Program-made: the position numbers and the translations under genes
The notes under the pieces: generated by a model
Databases searched by the model: none
Told to the model about the DNA's origin: nothing
The model's input: the letters and a program-made list of their open reading frames with translations, nothing else
Assembly: GCF_018691265.1 (NCBI RefSeq)
Contig: NW_024881313.1
Location: 3,898,501 to 3,962,500 of the forward strand
Source of the DNA: Tyto alba
Taxonomy: Eukaryota > Chordata > Aves > Strigiformes > Tytonidae
Reading direction: 5' to 3'
Length of the DNA stretch: 64,000 bases
Shown here: positions 27,301-38,842 of the stretch, one piece after another
How the letters are laid out: the number at the start of each line of letters is the position of its first letter
Numbering within the stretch: position 1 is the stretch's first letter

Positions 27301-28683
27301 TTTGCTTTGTGGGCTTTGGAGGGAAAGGATGACTCTGGGTGGACCCTTGCTGGTGGGTGAGCACCTGTTGTGCACTTGGGTGGGAAAACCTCACGGGGAG
27401 CAAGAGGCAGCACCACGGCCACTGATGGCACAAGCTGGGGACACCGTCTTGCTCAGGTTTCTGTCTGGTGCCTGGGGCACAGCCCCGAGGGTATGGCTTC
27501 ACCACGCAGCAACTCCCAAACATCTTGGCCATTTCCACTCCACGGCCTTCACCGTGCTCTCCTGCTGCTGACCCTCGCAGGGCTCTGCACACAGCGAGCT
27601 GCATGGTTTGCCACACCAGTTTGCTGCGCTGGCAGTGTGATAAATGCCTTTCTGCTGTTTTGCTTTTTTTTTTTTTTTTTTTTTCCCCAGGTTTTAGTCA
27701 GGTTGGCTTAGGGTACAGTCGGGTGAATACAAGACCTTGGTTTAGCTCAGGTCTTGCAGTGTGGTGACAGGAGTCACCTGCAGTGCCAGAGCCAAGTGGG
27801 TCAGTGCAGTGGGACCCCTGCAAACCTCACTGCCAGCACAACCAGGACGCTACCCCATTGTACTGCTGTGGAAATGGGGGGCTGTGGATGTCCTCGCAGG
27901 CACTCCACCTCATCCCACCCAGTACTAGCACAAAGGTAGCAGGAACACCTTCACAGAGGGCTAATAGTCCCTCAGCTGTTTTAGGGGATGAGTTTAGGAT
28001 TGTGGGAATTAGGTGCAAAGAGGGTGTCACTCGGTTCAGCTTGCACCTAGTCCAGCTGAACGGTAGAAATTCTGCTGATAGAGGCAAGCCACTATTGCGA
28101 CAGGACAAAAGCAAAGCCACCACTCTCTCATGCTCCCTGCTCAGCTTGTGAAAACTGCCTGGATTTAACTTCAGTTCTGACAACTTAACTTCTAGATCAA
28201 AGTGCGGGGAATAGCTACAGCAAAATGCCGACAACAGAAAACCCCAGTGAAAACAATGGCCGGTGTTGTGATACCAAACACAATCCTGCGTAACCAGAGT
28301 CGGCGGTTGTGTGTCCCACTGCGAACGGTTCCTTTTTCTCATCCATGGCTACATGTTGTCTTTGCAGCACAGCTTCTTGAAGCTAAGAAAAACTTTTACT
28401 AAGCTGGAATTGGCTCAGCTGCCTTATAACACAGAATGAAAATGATTAGTGAAACAAAGAGAAAGTGCAAGGAGGATATAGAGTCCTTCCATACAAAGCT
28501 TCCTGTCTTCCTATGCGATCCATTAAAATCCAGAGGGCCTCAGATTTAAACTAATCGGTTTCTGCCTTTATTTATTTTTTCTTGACTCAATTTCCTACAT
28601 GAACTGGCCAGTTATGTCAAGTATTTTTCTTTCTTTTAACTTGACTTGCTGTCAGCTGAATGCAATGCCCTGTGAAAAACACC

Positions 28684-28980
28684 TGCTGACCTGCTGTATA
28701 CACACATACACAGGCACACATCTCCACCATCTGCATCTGTATGTCTATATTGTCTGTATGTATCTATATAATCTACGTCTGCCTAGCTATATCGCTGTAC
28801 CTGTAGCTATATATTTATATATCTATATCTGTATATATCTGTATCTGTATATCTATACTGATACATCTGTGTCTGTATTTATATCGATATATCTATCTCT
28901 GTTTCTCTATATCTCCTATCTCTGTACCTCTATCTATGTATCTATATATCATCATCAATATCATCATCTATATAATATGC
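28684..28980. repeat. Degenerate TATC/TATCTG microsatellite tract
   Basis: Nearly 300 bp of imperfect TATATC, TATCTG, TGTATC and CTATAT units, flanked on the left by ACACATACACAGGCACACA and ending on the right in ATCATCATC units. Its low-complexity composition leaves one plus-strand frame open (28599-29147, rich in Tyr/Ile/Ser), which is not a gene. The interruptions suggest an old array. Confidence 0.85.
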
Positions 28981-29694
28981 TTTTACAGTGGGGCACACAG
29001 GTTGCAGATTCCTTGAGCCTCTGCAAAATACACCTTTGGGCTCCCCTCTCTTTTGGGAAGGGCAGCTGCCCCATTGCTTCTAGTTCAGGCGTCTCTGGCT
29101 GGCTCTGCTGGCAAGTCCTGGGGGAATGGGCTTATCAGGTTCACTAATGGTCAGGCTCTTGTGGTATTTGCTTACCTAACATAATCGGAACAGGCGTCTT
29201 AAATATTTTATCAGCTTTGTGGGGTCATTCTCATACCGTGGCATTGTGTTGCACTGGAGAATAGAGCAGGCTGGAGGTAAAATGGTGCTCAAGTGCTGCA
29301 GAAAGAGGGTTTTAAGCAAATGGCAAGCACTAATGCTCTGCTTAGAGCCACTAAAACAAATGTCCCTGTTGCAGCAGGGCAGATGAGAGGCAAAAAGAAG
29401 TTAAGGCAGTTGCAGTAACAAAGCAGACCAAAGAATTGAGCAAATGGACCCAAACCCTCAGTTGCTGGCTGTGGTCTGAAGGGTGGTGGTGCTGGTTTAA
29501 CTTTGATCCCTCCTTTCTGACTCTCAATTAATTTTTAAACTCCCTTGAAACTAGTTCTTAGGAAGTTTTGTGTTTAGTCTTGTGCTTATTCCTTGAGGGC
29601 CAAGCTCTTGAATGACTCTGAATAAAACCTTTCTGTAAAGAAAGTGGGTGCAACAGAGTAATTTTGGGGTTGTCCCAGAGCTGTAGTCTCTTGC

Positions 29695-29714
29695 GGGGGG
29701 GGGGGGGGGGGGGG
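29695..29714. repeat. G20 run
   Basis: Twenty consecutive G, able to form a G-quadruplex on the plus strand and prone to sequencing or replication slippage. Confidence 0.95.
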
Positions 29715-31399
29715 CTCAGCAGCCAGTAGCTATCATGGAAAGGAAGACTGGTTTTCCCTCTAGACTGGCCCATTGCCTGCCTTCAGCTGGGCAGTGCTGG
29801 CTCCAGGGCGGGCAGGGAGAGCTGAGGGGTAGGTCTGTACTGCAGGTCTTTGCCAGAGCAGTGGGTGGCAAGGGTTGCTGGGGGCAGGGGGGGAGCATAA
29901 CCAACAGTGCCATTTTTGAGACTGTCCCCAAGTGTGGCATGTGGGGAGATTCCCCGGGAGAGGGTCGGACTCGCTTTGGCTCTTTCATGTTGAGAATCTG
30001 CGTGATACCAGAGAGCTTTGCATCCTTGCATGTTCAGTGTACCTTCTGACCCAGAATTTTTTTACAATCACCCCAAAACTAGCAAAAAAACACTCGGGTC
30101 TGCCTGTTTCTCCGTCCCCCTGCTGAAAGGTTTCTTTAGCACAAGACCACTTCAAATTCCTCAGCACTTGCCTCTGTTTATGTCTGGGCTCCTTTGAGTT
30201 TGAACCCCCTCCCCTATTCCCACACCTCTTTTTTGGGGGGGGAGGTGTCTGCTTTCTCCAGATGGTTGTTCCTGATCTGTTATGCTGCCTGCTTTGTGGC
30301 AATGCCTTTGGGTATGTACAGTGCTCACCATGGTAGTTTATCATCCCACTCCAAACTCTGTGCCATTAGTTTCGTGCGTCCTTACAGCAAGTAGCTGAGG
30401 CTGCAGCCTGGGTTTGGGAGAAAGCTGGGGGCAGGTTGAGAGGTGAAGTGGGTCCAGCCAAAGCACGAGGGGCTGGTGTGGCAGGGGGAAGGAGTCTCTT
30501 TGCACCACTGCTCTGACTGGTGTAAGCTGGGGCAACCCTCTTGCTGATGCAGAGCGTCCTCAGCTCAGTCTAGTTCTGGCTGCAGCCCTGCAAAGGAGAG
30601 GGGAAGGAGCGTGTGCTCACACTGATTCATTTTTTCTCTAATAATAACTTTGTTATGATGGCCAGAGCAGCCCAGCGAGAGCAGTAGTAACACTGGACTG
30701 CTTGGAAGAGGAACAAATATTGCGATCAGGTTTGGGAAACCATGAATCAGCTGTAAAGAACAGTGTTACCTCAGCTTGAATACATCCTACTTAGCTCATG
30801 CTGTCAGGTGTAAATACAACTGCGTGGACAATAAAACAGGCCTGTGATGTGCCTTCATGAGAAGCATCTATTTTTACAGATATGATGATCCTCTTTCAGT
30901 ATTTGGTCCCAGAGCAAGAGCCCTGCTGTATGAATACAGGTTAAGCTCTGGCATGACAGCCCTGCTTTAGAGGTGATGCAGGAGTATATGGCCTCAGAAA
31001 CAACTCCTGCTAATGCCACGCCTTGATGTTTGGGGAAAACGTCTGCTGTACCCCCTTAAAGAGGGAGCCATGGGCACCCACTGCCCCATCTTCCAGCTTT
31101 TCCAAAAGGAGAATGGGAACAGGAGCGTGGCTCTGCCTTTTTCCTACCCATTTTAGGAGGGTGAATGCTCTTGGCCAGATTCAGCCTTTCGAAAACCAGG
31201 GGGAGAGCAGCAGAAGCTGTGCCCGTGCCAGGGCCTCCAAGGGAGCAGCACGGTCATGCTGCATGGGGCCAGTCCCCCGCAGCGTGACACCGGGACCGGG
31301 CGCTTGCGGGCGGGCCGGTCCCCGTAGCCGAGGCCGCACCGCTCAGGTCTCGGTCCCCGTCAGGTCAGGCCATCGCTCCGGGACTGCCAGAAAGGTCAT

Positions 31400-31640
31400 C
31401 AAGTCACATTAATCTAAAGCTGGCTTCCTCACTGGAGAGGTGGGTTCATCCTGACCAACTTTAGATTACGGTTTACACATTATTGTGCCAAGGTCTGTAT
31501 TGGACCAATTTATAGCGAGAAATGAGGTTGGCAAGATAACAGGGGCATCACAATTAGAGCTAATTAGCCCAGCAGGAAATCCATTTCCAGGCAGCTTTTG
31601 GCAAGAGGCGAGGTTGGCGGGATAACAAGCATAGAGTGTA
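31400..31640. promoter_or_regulatory. Repeat-built element, candidate enhancer
   Basis: A 10-bp inverted repeat, TAATCTAAAG (31410-31419) and CTTTAGATTA (31459-31468), is followed by two near-identical 18-mers, GAGGTTGGCAAGATAACA (31524-31541) and GAGGTTGGCGGGATAACA (31610-31627). A CCAAT, two GATAA and TAATTAG motifs are also present. The mixture of homeodomain-type and GATA-type sites suggests a cis-regulatory element close to the CREB5 3' end. This is inference from motifs only. Confidence 0.35.
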
Positions 31641-32030
31641 TTTTGATATAAGCACACTCCAGCTGCAAGGAAAAGTAAAATAACAGCTTGTCTCATCCTT
31701 ATGCGGAGGCCTCGCGTCAGGCTCCACCACGTAAGCCTTTTTGTTTGAGGCTTTGCAGCCTCCCCGCTTGGAAAGGCTTCAGAGAACTTGTTCCTGCAAA
31801 GTCACCTCAGCTGCAGGAGGGCAACGGTGGGCTGTCAGGTCTGCACAGCTCCTACTGCCCGACAGGACCAGCATCCCGGTCCTCCTCCGATTTTGGGGGT
31901 GATGAGGGACTGCAGCTCAGAATAGAAATAACTGAAGAGTAGCTTGGCTTAATTGCAGGAGTTATCTGTACCATAAAATGTCTGGGGTATAGACGCAGCC
32001 AAACTACTGGAACTACTTGTATTTGAGTGC

Positions 32031-32036
32031 TTTATT
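32031..32036 (-). promoter_or_regulatory. Candidate distal polyadenylation signal of CREB5
   Basis: The plus strand reads TTTATT, giving AATAAA on the minus strand. Cleavage would be expected 10-30 nt beyond, near 32001-32021. Minus-strand sequence past this point is moderately GT-rich (AGTAGTTTGGCTG). It was chosen as the distal end because the resulting 3' UTR length resembles that of mammalian CREB5. Confidence 0.4.
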
Positions 32037-32232
32037 ATATTGGAATTGCAGTGATATTATTAACATTTGTACAAATGCACAAAATTCCTGTCTCTTCTAG
32101 CTAGAAAGAGAGGTAAAAATCTGACCTAGTTGAACAGTCTCAATGAACTCATTGTCCATTTGTAACAATAATGGGTTCACAATGCAACAAAAAGCTTAAC
32201 ATAAAATTAAACATATTAAATGCTGCAGCAAG

Positions 32233-32240
32233 TATTTACA
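32233..32240 (-). promoter_or_regulatory. Pumilio-type element in the probable CREB5 3' UTR
   Basis: The minus strand reads TGTAAATA, which fits the UGUANAUA Pumilio consensus, about 200 nt before the inferred distal poly(A) site. The match is seen; binding is inferred. Confidence 0.35.
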
Positions 32241-35149
32241 CTTATGTACCAAAAAAAAAAAAAAAAAAATTATCTCCCTCCGGTAAGGAAGGTGGTTGCT
32301 TTACAGAATAAAACAAACAGACAAACAAACACAAAACCTTTGCATACGATACAAACAACCTCAAGCCCAAAACTTACTGTGACAGCACCTTTTTTTAATA
32401 TAATATATATATATTTATATATAAACTTCGCTAGTTTAGGCTTACTCCAAGCAGTGCTAAAAGTTCCTTAAAACTAGGACAACGGCAATAGTCCAAACAA
32501 GCAACGTTCACCGATGAGTGCTACCCAGTGTTTGAACGGAGCTGTTACAGAGAGGGGTGCAGAGCTCACGGCCATGGGCTGGGAAACACTTGGGCCCCAA
32601 TGATAAAGTCCTTGGCAAAACTCTCAGTGGCAATTATTCAGAAGAGTGAATACATCTTTTGTGCAAAATAGTTTGTCTTGTGGAAGCACAGTAAAGGTTG
32701 CCTCTGACAGGGATCTCTTTGGAATCTCAGCTCCGAGGGGTGGGGTAAAAATTTATCTGGAATTTCCTAAATTCCAGCAAGGAAAACATTTCCCTTGAAA
32801 TGCCCTATCAGCCCTCCCACCTCCATCGCTTCCCGACGCTGCTGCAGTTTCTGCAGAGCCAGGAGCTTTCAGTCTTCATTCAGAAGGCTGTCGCACAGAT
32901 TTTTAGTCAAGAAAGAGATTTGGGTCTCAAGAGTCTCGCAGCATCAGATGGCATGCCCTTACCCCGGGCTTCGGGAGCAGTTCCACCAGGTGGAACTCAA
33001 CATCACTATTTTTGCATAAATACAGAACTGGAGATCCTGAATCCCAGGTATTACACATCGGTCTAAATATAGCGAGTTGTAATTATTGATTCCAGTCCAA
33101 GGAGAGCCTGGGAAAGGATCAGATTTCCACTTAGAGAATCAATCTTTTCTGTGAGTGTGTGTGAACACTGACATTTTTGGCCTCATGCAGCTTAGGGTTT
33201 GCTATAAAGTCATTTTGAAAGCTATGGAAAACCAATAATGGTAAGCAATTTAGCTCTTAAATGTAAAGCCACTGATAAAACTGAGATAACTGTAAGCTCT
33301 GGAAAAAAAAAAAAAAAAAAAAAAAAAAGAACAATGTTATGGATGTAAACAGTCTCTTTTTTCAGTAAGATGATTATTTCAGATGATGGAAAATTGAACA
33401 TTGTTTTGTTGGTTTTTTTTTTTTTTTTTTGGTGTTCAAATCACTTGAGATTTTATTGCTTTTCTTTGTCCTTAGAAGCTTTTAGTCTCTTATTCTTTTT
33501 TTTTTTTTTTAAAGGTGCTGTCCCTAGTCAAGTTATAAGGCAACATATTTTATTGATTCAGAAATCTAATACATAGTATGGCCACTGTTATCACTGCAGC
33601 TTCACAGCTACCGTGAGTTGGACAACAGTCAAAGTGCATGACAATGCACAACAGAGCCAGTCTCCTGACCTTACGATATACAGGACACTTTGGTTCTCGG
33701 GACGAGAGATTATAAATGTAGCTTAGATGCTGCCTCACACACTTTGCATAATAAAACATTTATATGCTGTCATGAAGAGGGTGTAAAGTCTAAGTCACAC
33801 TGCAGACTGGCTGTTCTCAGCTTCTCTGTTCGGGCAGGTGTGAGAGACAAGTTGTAGATATGCCACCAGTGAAAGCATATAAATGTATCTGGTGCAAACG
33901 TTTTACAAGAGTATTTATAAATGATTCAACAAGGGAGAGCAAGAAAGAGAGTGAGAGCTAAAGTGCAATTTTAAAATAATATAAATAATTGAAATGTAGA
34001 AATAAGATACTAATTAGTTGTAACTGGTTTTGTTTTATAGGCACAGTTTAGTTTTTATGTCTACAGATCAATTTTTTTTCTCTTCTTCCCCCTCCAGTAA
34101 TTTTCTCTGATGTATAATGGAGTTTCAATGGTCTAAATCTAAGGAACACTGCTTAGTAAGAGGACAGAAGAGGCAATGATAAGGCAGTATAGTGCAACTC
34201 ACTATGTGATATTAGAAGAGAAACAAGGATGGGGTTAGATCGTCTGTGGTGATGTATAAAATCAGCCTTAAAAAAATAAAAAGGAGGAAAAAAAAAAAAA
34301 AAAGACAGGCTTTCCAGTTATATCTTGACCCATGCTTTCTAAAATGAGAGAGCACATTTTCCAATACGAAGGAAACAACTGAAGGTTCATAACTTGTTTT
34401 GTTGTTATCAAAAAAAAAAAAAAAAAAAAAAAAAAAGCAGATGCTGCTTTAAGGAAAACATTTAATTCTAGGAATTTCTGTACAATTGACCTCAGCAAGC
34501 TTTTCCATCTTAGATGGATGACTTCTGCTTGAGACCCTGAAAGATTAAGATGACAACACCTAGTTTATTGCCAAACTAATATTGTAACTTATAAAAAACA
34601 AACAAACAGATTCTGTACAAGAATACTGTTCAAATGGAATGTGTTAAAATAACATTTATTAATAAATACTTTATAAAATTCTATGTGAATACTAAATTAA
34701 TAGATTCCTGTTTTAAAATTGCTTTGGTCCTCATGAATTTTCATAAATTCACTCTATACGCTTTTTTTTTAAAAAAGGTATTAGCTGCTAAAAAGCACAT
34801 TTTGCCTAAACTAAAAGGCTAGTTTTCAACACTAAATATTGTCGCTTAAAAAAATATGAATCCTCAAAAGTTGGGCATTTAACAACAGTTATAGCTGGCT
34901 TGTTAGTTAACAGGACAGAGTCAGTTAACACACTAAATCCACACGCACTGAGGCACTGAACCATTGACTTTCCACTATTCAGAAGATGGGCGGCAGACAT
35001 TTAGCTTCGTAGCAGGAATTAACTCCCAACAGTGTGAAATTCTCCATAAATCACCATCATCATCGTCGTCCTTATAAAACACACCATGATAGCACACAAA
35101 CTACTTGTCTCCCACAGGCAGCGTTATGAATATGGCTTGCATAAATGGG

Positions 35150-35690
35150 CTCGGGGAAAGGGGGGGGGGGGGGGGGGGGGCCGGGGATGAGGGAATCGGG
35201 TCACGGCATCGTTCCTTTCCGATCGAAGTATTGCAGTTGTCCGTGGCTGAAAGGTTTCCAACGTGCCTCCCACGTCGCGCGGCGAGGGACGCCGTCCACA
35301 GAAACACCTCTTCCTGAGGGAGGTGGAGGCCGAGGCTCGCCGCCCCGCTCGGGCCCGGGAGAGCGGGCGAGGGACACGGTCCCGGTCGTCTGCCGGCGGC
35401 AGGCCGGGGCACGGAGCCCGGCCACGGGCGGGAGGAGGAGAGCGGAGAGGTGTCCCGTGTTAGCTCGTGGAAAAGCAGGGTTTCTCCTCGACGGGAAGAG
35501 CCCGGGAAGCGCATTTAGAGTGAGGTGCTTAGGGAGAGGCCGCGGCCACCGACCCCGCCGCGGAGCGACATCCCGGGGACAGAGGGGCAGGGGCTTGTCC
35601 CGCAGCCCTTGCTCAGGCAGCCCGGCCGGACCGGCGGCTGGAGGAAAGGCTGCAGGATCATCCCCCCTGGAAAACAAGAGCATTTTAACG
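35150..35690. other. CpG-rich block inside the probable CREB5 3' UTR
   Basis: Roughly 540 bp of GC-rich, CpG-dense sequence starting at a G21 run (35160-35180) and ending near 35690, flanked on both sides by AT-rich DNA. It holds units such as CCACGTCGCGCGGCGAGG and CCGCGGCCACCGACCCCGCC. Long ORFs exist on both strands here only because GC-rich DNA lacks stops; none resembles a known protein. It may be an antisense promoter, a gene-conversion GC hotspot or part of the 3' UTR. Confidence 0.6.
35160..35180. repeat. G21 run at the edge of the CpG-rich block
   Basis: Twenty-one consecutive G, followed by CCGGGG. If transcribed in CREB5 mRNA (minus strand) it would be a C21 run. Confidence 0.95.
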
Positions 35691-38227
35691 TGGAAGCGAA
35701 TCTGATGAATAATATAAGGTGCCTGGTATGGTTGGTCCTTTTACCGATGATAGAGCCGATAGAAATATGCTGCGCGTTGTCTTGGCCTGTGAACCTGCGA
35801 CAGAGTTACAAGAAGCAATAGCAAATAGCTTTTCATCCTTTACTTATTTCCACATCACTAGCAAGGATTATACCTAAAGGCCAATAGTATAGAGAGGAGA
35901 CATTTCATTGTAATTACACATTTAGGCCAACATGTGTGGTTGGCTTGCCTAGTTAGCATTAAAAAAAGAAATAATTGAGCTATATATAATACACATCAGT
36001 CAAACTGTCAAGTTGCTGAATTTAACAAAACTTAGGCAAGGTTTTTGTATTTTTTTTTCTTTTTTTTTTTTTTTTTTTTCTTTTTAATGTAGAGGCTTTC
36101 AGTTTAACAGCTAAATATTTTAATTGAGGAGACTGAATAAAATGAAGCTAAACCGTAATTCTAGTGCAGTGTAGCTCAACTGGTTATTCTGATATTACCA
36201 ACAACTTTGATTTTTATTTTTCAATGTGTTTAAGTGCTACCCATATAGAGGGAAGGTTTTTAAAATTAACCCTGCGATGGCATTTTCTTTTTCATGGTGA
36301 ATGATGAAATTCAGACACAGGGGAAATGCTTATTTGGCTTTTTTTTTTTTTTTTACATAGTGGATACTCAGCTGGAACATTTTGCTCAACTGCATATTTG
36401 AAAAAAGTTCCCTTGGGAGCCATGATGAAGCAAAACCATTTAGCTATTACAACTGGAGGTTAAAAAAAATTATAGATTCAGTATTTAAAACACTTTAAAA
36501 GTATATGTTTGTCTAAAATATAATAGAAAATCCTTTATATTTGTATTTTTTCGTAATTTTTTTTTTGGTTCTTAGACTATATAATCAAGTCAAGATTTAC
36601 ACTGTACATTAAAAATCTTCTTCTTTTGAATGTATTTGCATAAATGGAAAGCGAGCTGTTAAAGAAAAGAATACTGATAGAAAGTTAGTCACCAAGATAA
36701 GAACTAATTTGGAAATTAATAATGCTCAGAATTTTGCTTTCCCTCCCAGGCAGGCCCTGCTGCTCCTTGCAGTGCCTCACGCTTCAGTTGTTCCACTCTC
36801 CCTCCCGCACGGAGAAGAGCCACCCTTTCAAAACCCCCAACTCCTCTAAAAACCGGACACAGTCTTCGAGGAGGAGAGCTTCGCTTCAGAACAAAGCGTG
36901 TTCAGGGCTAGAGGACTGGCTGGGAATAACGTGAATTACCTTTTGCCATTTCAGACGTACCTCAAAATGTCTGAACGTTTATCACCAGCTCGAAGCCCAC
37001 TCCCTGGGTAAGCAGCAGGAGGTTTTGCCGCTGACAGATTTGAGAGCAAAATCAGGTCCCAATATACAGCAAGGCAGCGTAATTAACTGGCATCATCTCC
37101 GTCTGATTTTCCCATCAATCAGTGGTACCACTCGGGGATGCAAATCAGTCGTGCTGAGGGGCAGACCCAAACAAAAACCTTAATTGTGGCATAAGGCTCT
37201 TTTCCAGACCCTCTTTGCAGGACTGAATTTTATCGAGAGTGCAGTGGGATTTGCCATTCTTGCAGAGCTTTTTAGTGGTTGCATGCCTTCTAAAAATTAT
37301 TTAGCGTCCTAATGAGACAATTCCTTACCCGCGGTAAACGGGCGTTAAGTGCCATTAAAGTCAGTGAAGCTACACTGCTGTCTGCCAGCTCGGGGTCTGT
37401 CTGCGGACGCTTAAAGGAATGCCTGCAGAGAGCAGGTCTTTCCCTGGGAATTAAAAATGGCATTTTTCCAACTGGTCAGAACCGTTACGCTGATTTATTT
37501 CTCATTTATAGCCCGTGAAACCTGAGGCTGTTAGCTGTCGTTGCTAGAACAACGCAGTCGGGTTAGGGAACAGAACTTTTCCAAATTATTATACACTACA
37601 TGGATTTTTCTATGTTAATGACTGGCAGTGCAAAAGAATTGCTGTGGTTCTCAGGTGTTGCTGCGCCACAGAAGCTGATGGGGCTGCTAGCATCAACACA
37701 GCTGGCTTTCAATCCTGCTTCACCTGGGGCTGCACTGCTTTTGCCTTTCTCTGTTTATTAAAAACACTAAATCAGGAGCATTTCTATTTTTTAAAAGCCA
37801 AACGCTCAACACAGCCCAGCCGCGGGTGAAGAGCTAGTGAAAGCAGCAGCCGTGCTGACAGTTTTTAGGTGGGTTTGAAGTTTTTGCTCGTTCCTCACCA
37901 TTCTTTGAGAAAAAGAGAGGGAAGTGAAAAAGCCTTGGAATGAAAAAAAAGCCGTAAAAAAAAAAAAAAAACCAAACCAAAAAAACAAAACAAAACAAAA
38001 CAAACAAGCTGGGGATGAAAAGGTTTTGGGAACGGACAAGGAAGGTGTAAGAATAACTGGAGGAGAAAAAGGCCAGAGTAGGGGAGAGAGGAGAAGGGGG
38101 AGGGCTAGACAAAAGAGCACGTTATTTGGGCTTGATTTTGTCCTGATAGCCACATCCTATATAACTGCTTTGAAAGAGGCTCTGAATGCAAGATGGGGTC
38201 TGCTGATAGCACAATGCTAACTCATTT

Positions 38228-38233
38228 TTTATT
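38228..38233 (-). promoter_or_regulatory. Candidate proximal polyadenylation signal of CREB5
   Basis: A minus-strand AATAAA lies about 450 nt past the CREB5 stop codon. Use of this site would give a short 3' UTR isoform lacking the CpG-rich block and the Pumilio-type site. The hexamer is seen; its use is inferred. Confidence 0.3.
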
Positions 38234-38678
38234 ATGCTGTCAGCAGATGCCCTCTCTCTGTATTTATAGCCTAATTACTCCTAGTTACCTATGTATGACT
38301 GTTTAATACTTTTCATGCCTCACGTTGGCTAACAAGCTGCAGTTTAACACAGCTTTGTATTTCTGAGGCTTCAGGCTAGATTGGTGAGAAGGAAACATGA
38401 CTATGTACAGAAACAGTTAGGTTTATAAACAAGTAACTGGTACCAAAAAAACTGGAGAAAGCACCAAAGCATTTCTCAAGCTGATAGCATATTAATTGCA
38501 TAACTCCCTTTTATGTAACTAAGTATAAAAGACATTTTAATAACTATAAAAATGAAAGCCAGAGTCTTTCAAGAACGGAGGAATCTTCCAGGCTTGAGTT
38601 ACGGTTGCAAATGTCCTTAGCACAGAGGACACTTTGATATGCTACCACACTCCCCTAGCAGTTTCTGATCAATCGCTT

Positions 38679-38842
38679 TTAAAGGATGGGGTTGATGTCT
38701 GTTCTGTGGCTGGCGAGCTGGGTGAGCGTGGAGCTTCCCACGACGTCGCTGACGGAGGAGGAGGTCGTGATGGTGTTGTGCTGGATGACTTGCTGCTGGG
38801 AGCAAGCTGGGACCGGGCTCGCGGGAGGACTGCTCTCGGGAC
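38679..38842 (-). CDS. CREB5: CREB5 terminal coding exon with stop codon
   Basis: This 164-nt coding part completes a split serine, then encodes 53 residues from PESSPPASPVPACSQQQ to RTDINPIL and a TAA stop at 38679-38681. The acceptor is TCCCCAG|GTCCCG on the minus strand. The segment is Ser/Thr/Gln-rich and is the conserved C-terminal tail of CREB5; compared with the mammalian tail as I remember it, only a few conservative changes are visible (for example SDVVG, TQLASH, DINPIL). Codons are GC-rich relative to the flanking AT-rich DNA. The four exons in this window together encode the last 274 residues. The same exon continues into the 3' UTR below 38679. Confidence 0.96.

Larger units (their letters stand above)
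24331..32009. other. Intergenic DNA between the CpG island and the CREB5 3' end
   Basis: No coding gene is recognised. GC content is higher than to the left, especially 26680-27000, 27340-27620 and 29740-29960. Contents: T21 ending in CCCCAG (27664-27690), the TATC microsatellite, the G20 run, a small CpG cluster (31255-31385) and the repeat-built element at 31400-31640. AT-rich stretches at 26010-26110 and 26540-26680 have the texture of conserved noncoding sequence. Confidence 0.65.
32010..38678 (-). other. CREB5: Probable CREB5 3' untranslated region
   Basis: From the CREB5 stop to a minus-strand AATAAA at 32031-32036 there is about 6.7 kb with no credible coding region. The known mammalian CREB5 mRNA also has a 3' UTR of several kilobases, so the size fits. 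Candidate earlier poly(A) signals on the minus strand are at 38228-38233, 34655-34660 and 33549-33554, so shorter isoforms are possible. The region contains many A/T homopolymers (32251-32269, 33303-33328, 33413-33430, 33496-33510, 34288-34303, 34410-34436, 36060-36079), a Pumilio-type TGTAAATA (32233-32240) and an unexpected CpG-rich block (35150-35690). The true end is inferred, not shown. Confidence 0.5.

Noticed and set aside
26878..27375. Overlapping ORFs on both strands (up to 165 residues) in a GC-richer intergenic region
   Set aside because: No domain recognised; codon use not protein-like; the region looks more like conserved noncoding DNA.
28599..29147. 182-residue plus-strand ORF
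   Set aside because: Translation of the TATC microsatellite (Tyr/Ile/Ser repeats).
35145..35705. 186-residue plus-strand ORF and 137-160-residue minus-strand ORFs in the GC-rich block
   Set aside because: Open only because GC-rich DNA has few stops; Gly/Arg/Pro-rich with no family resemblance; several frames open at once.
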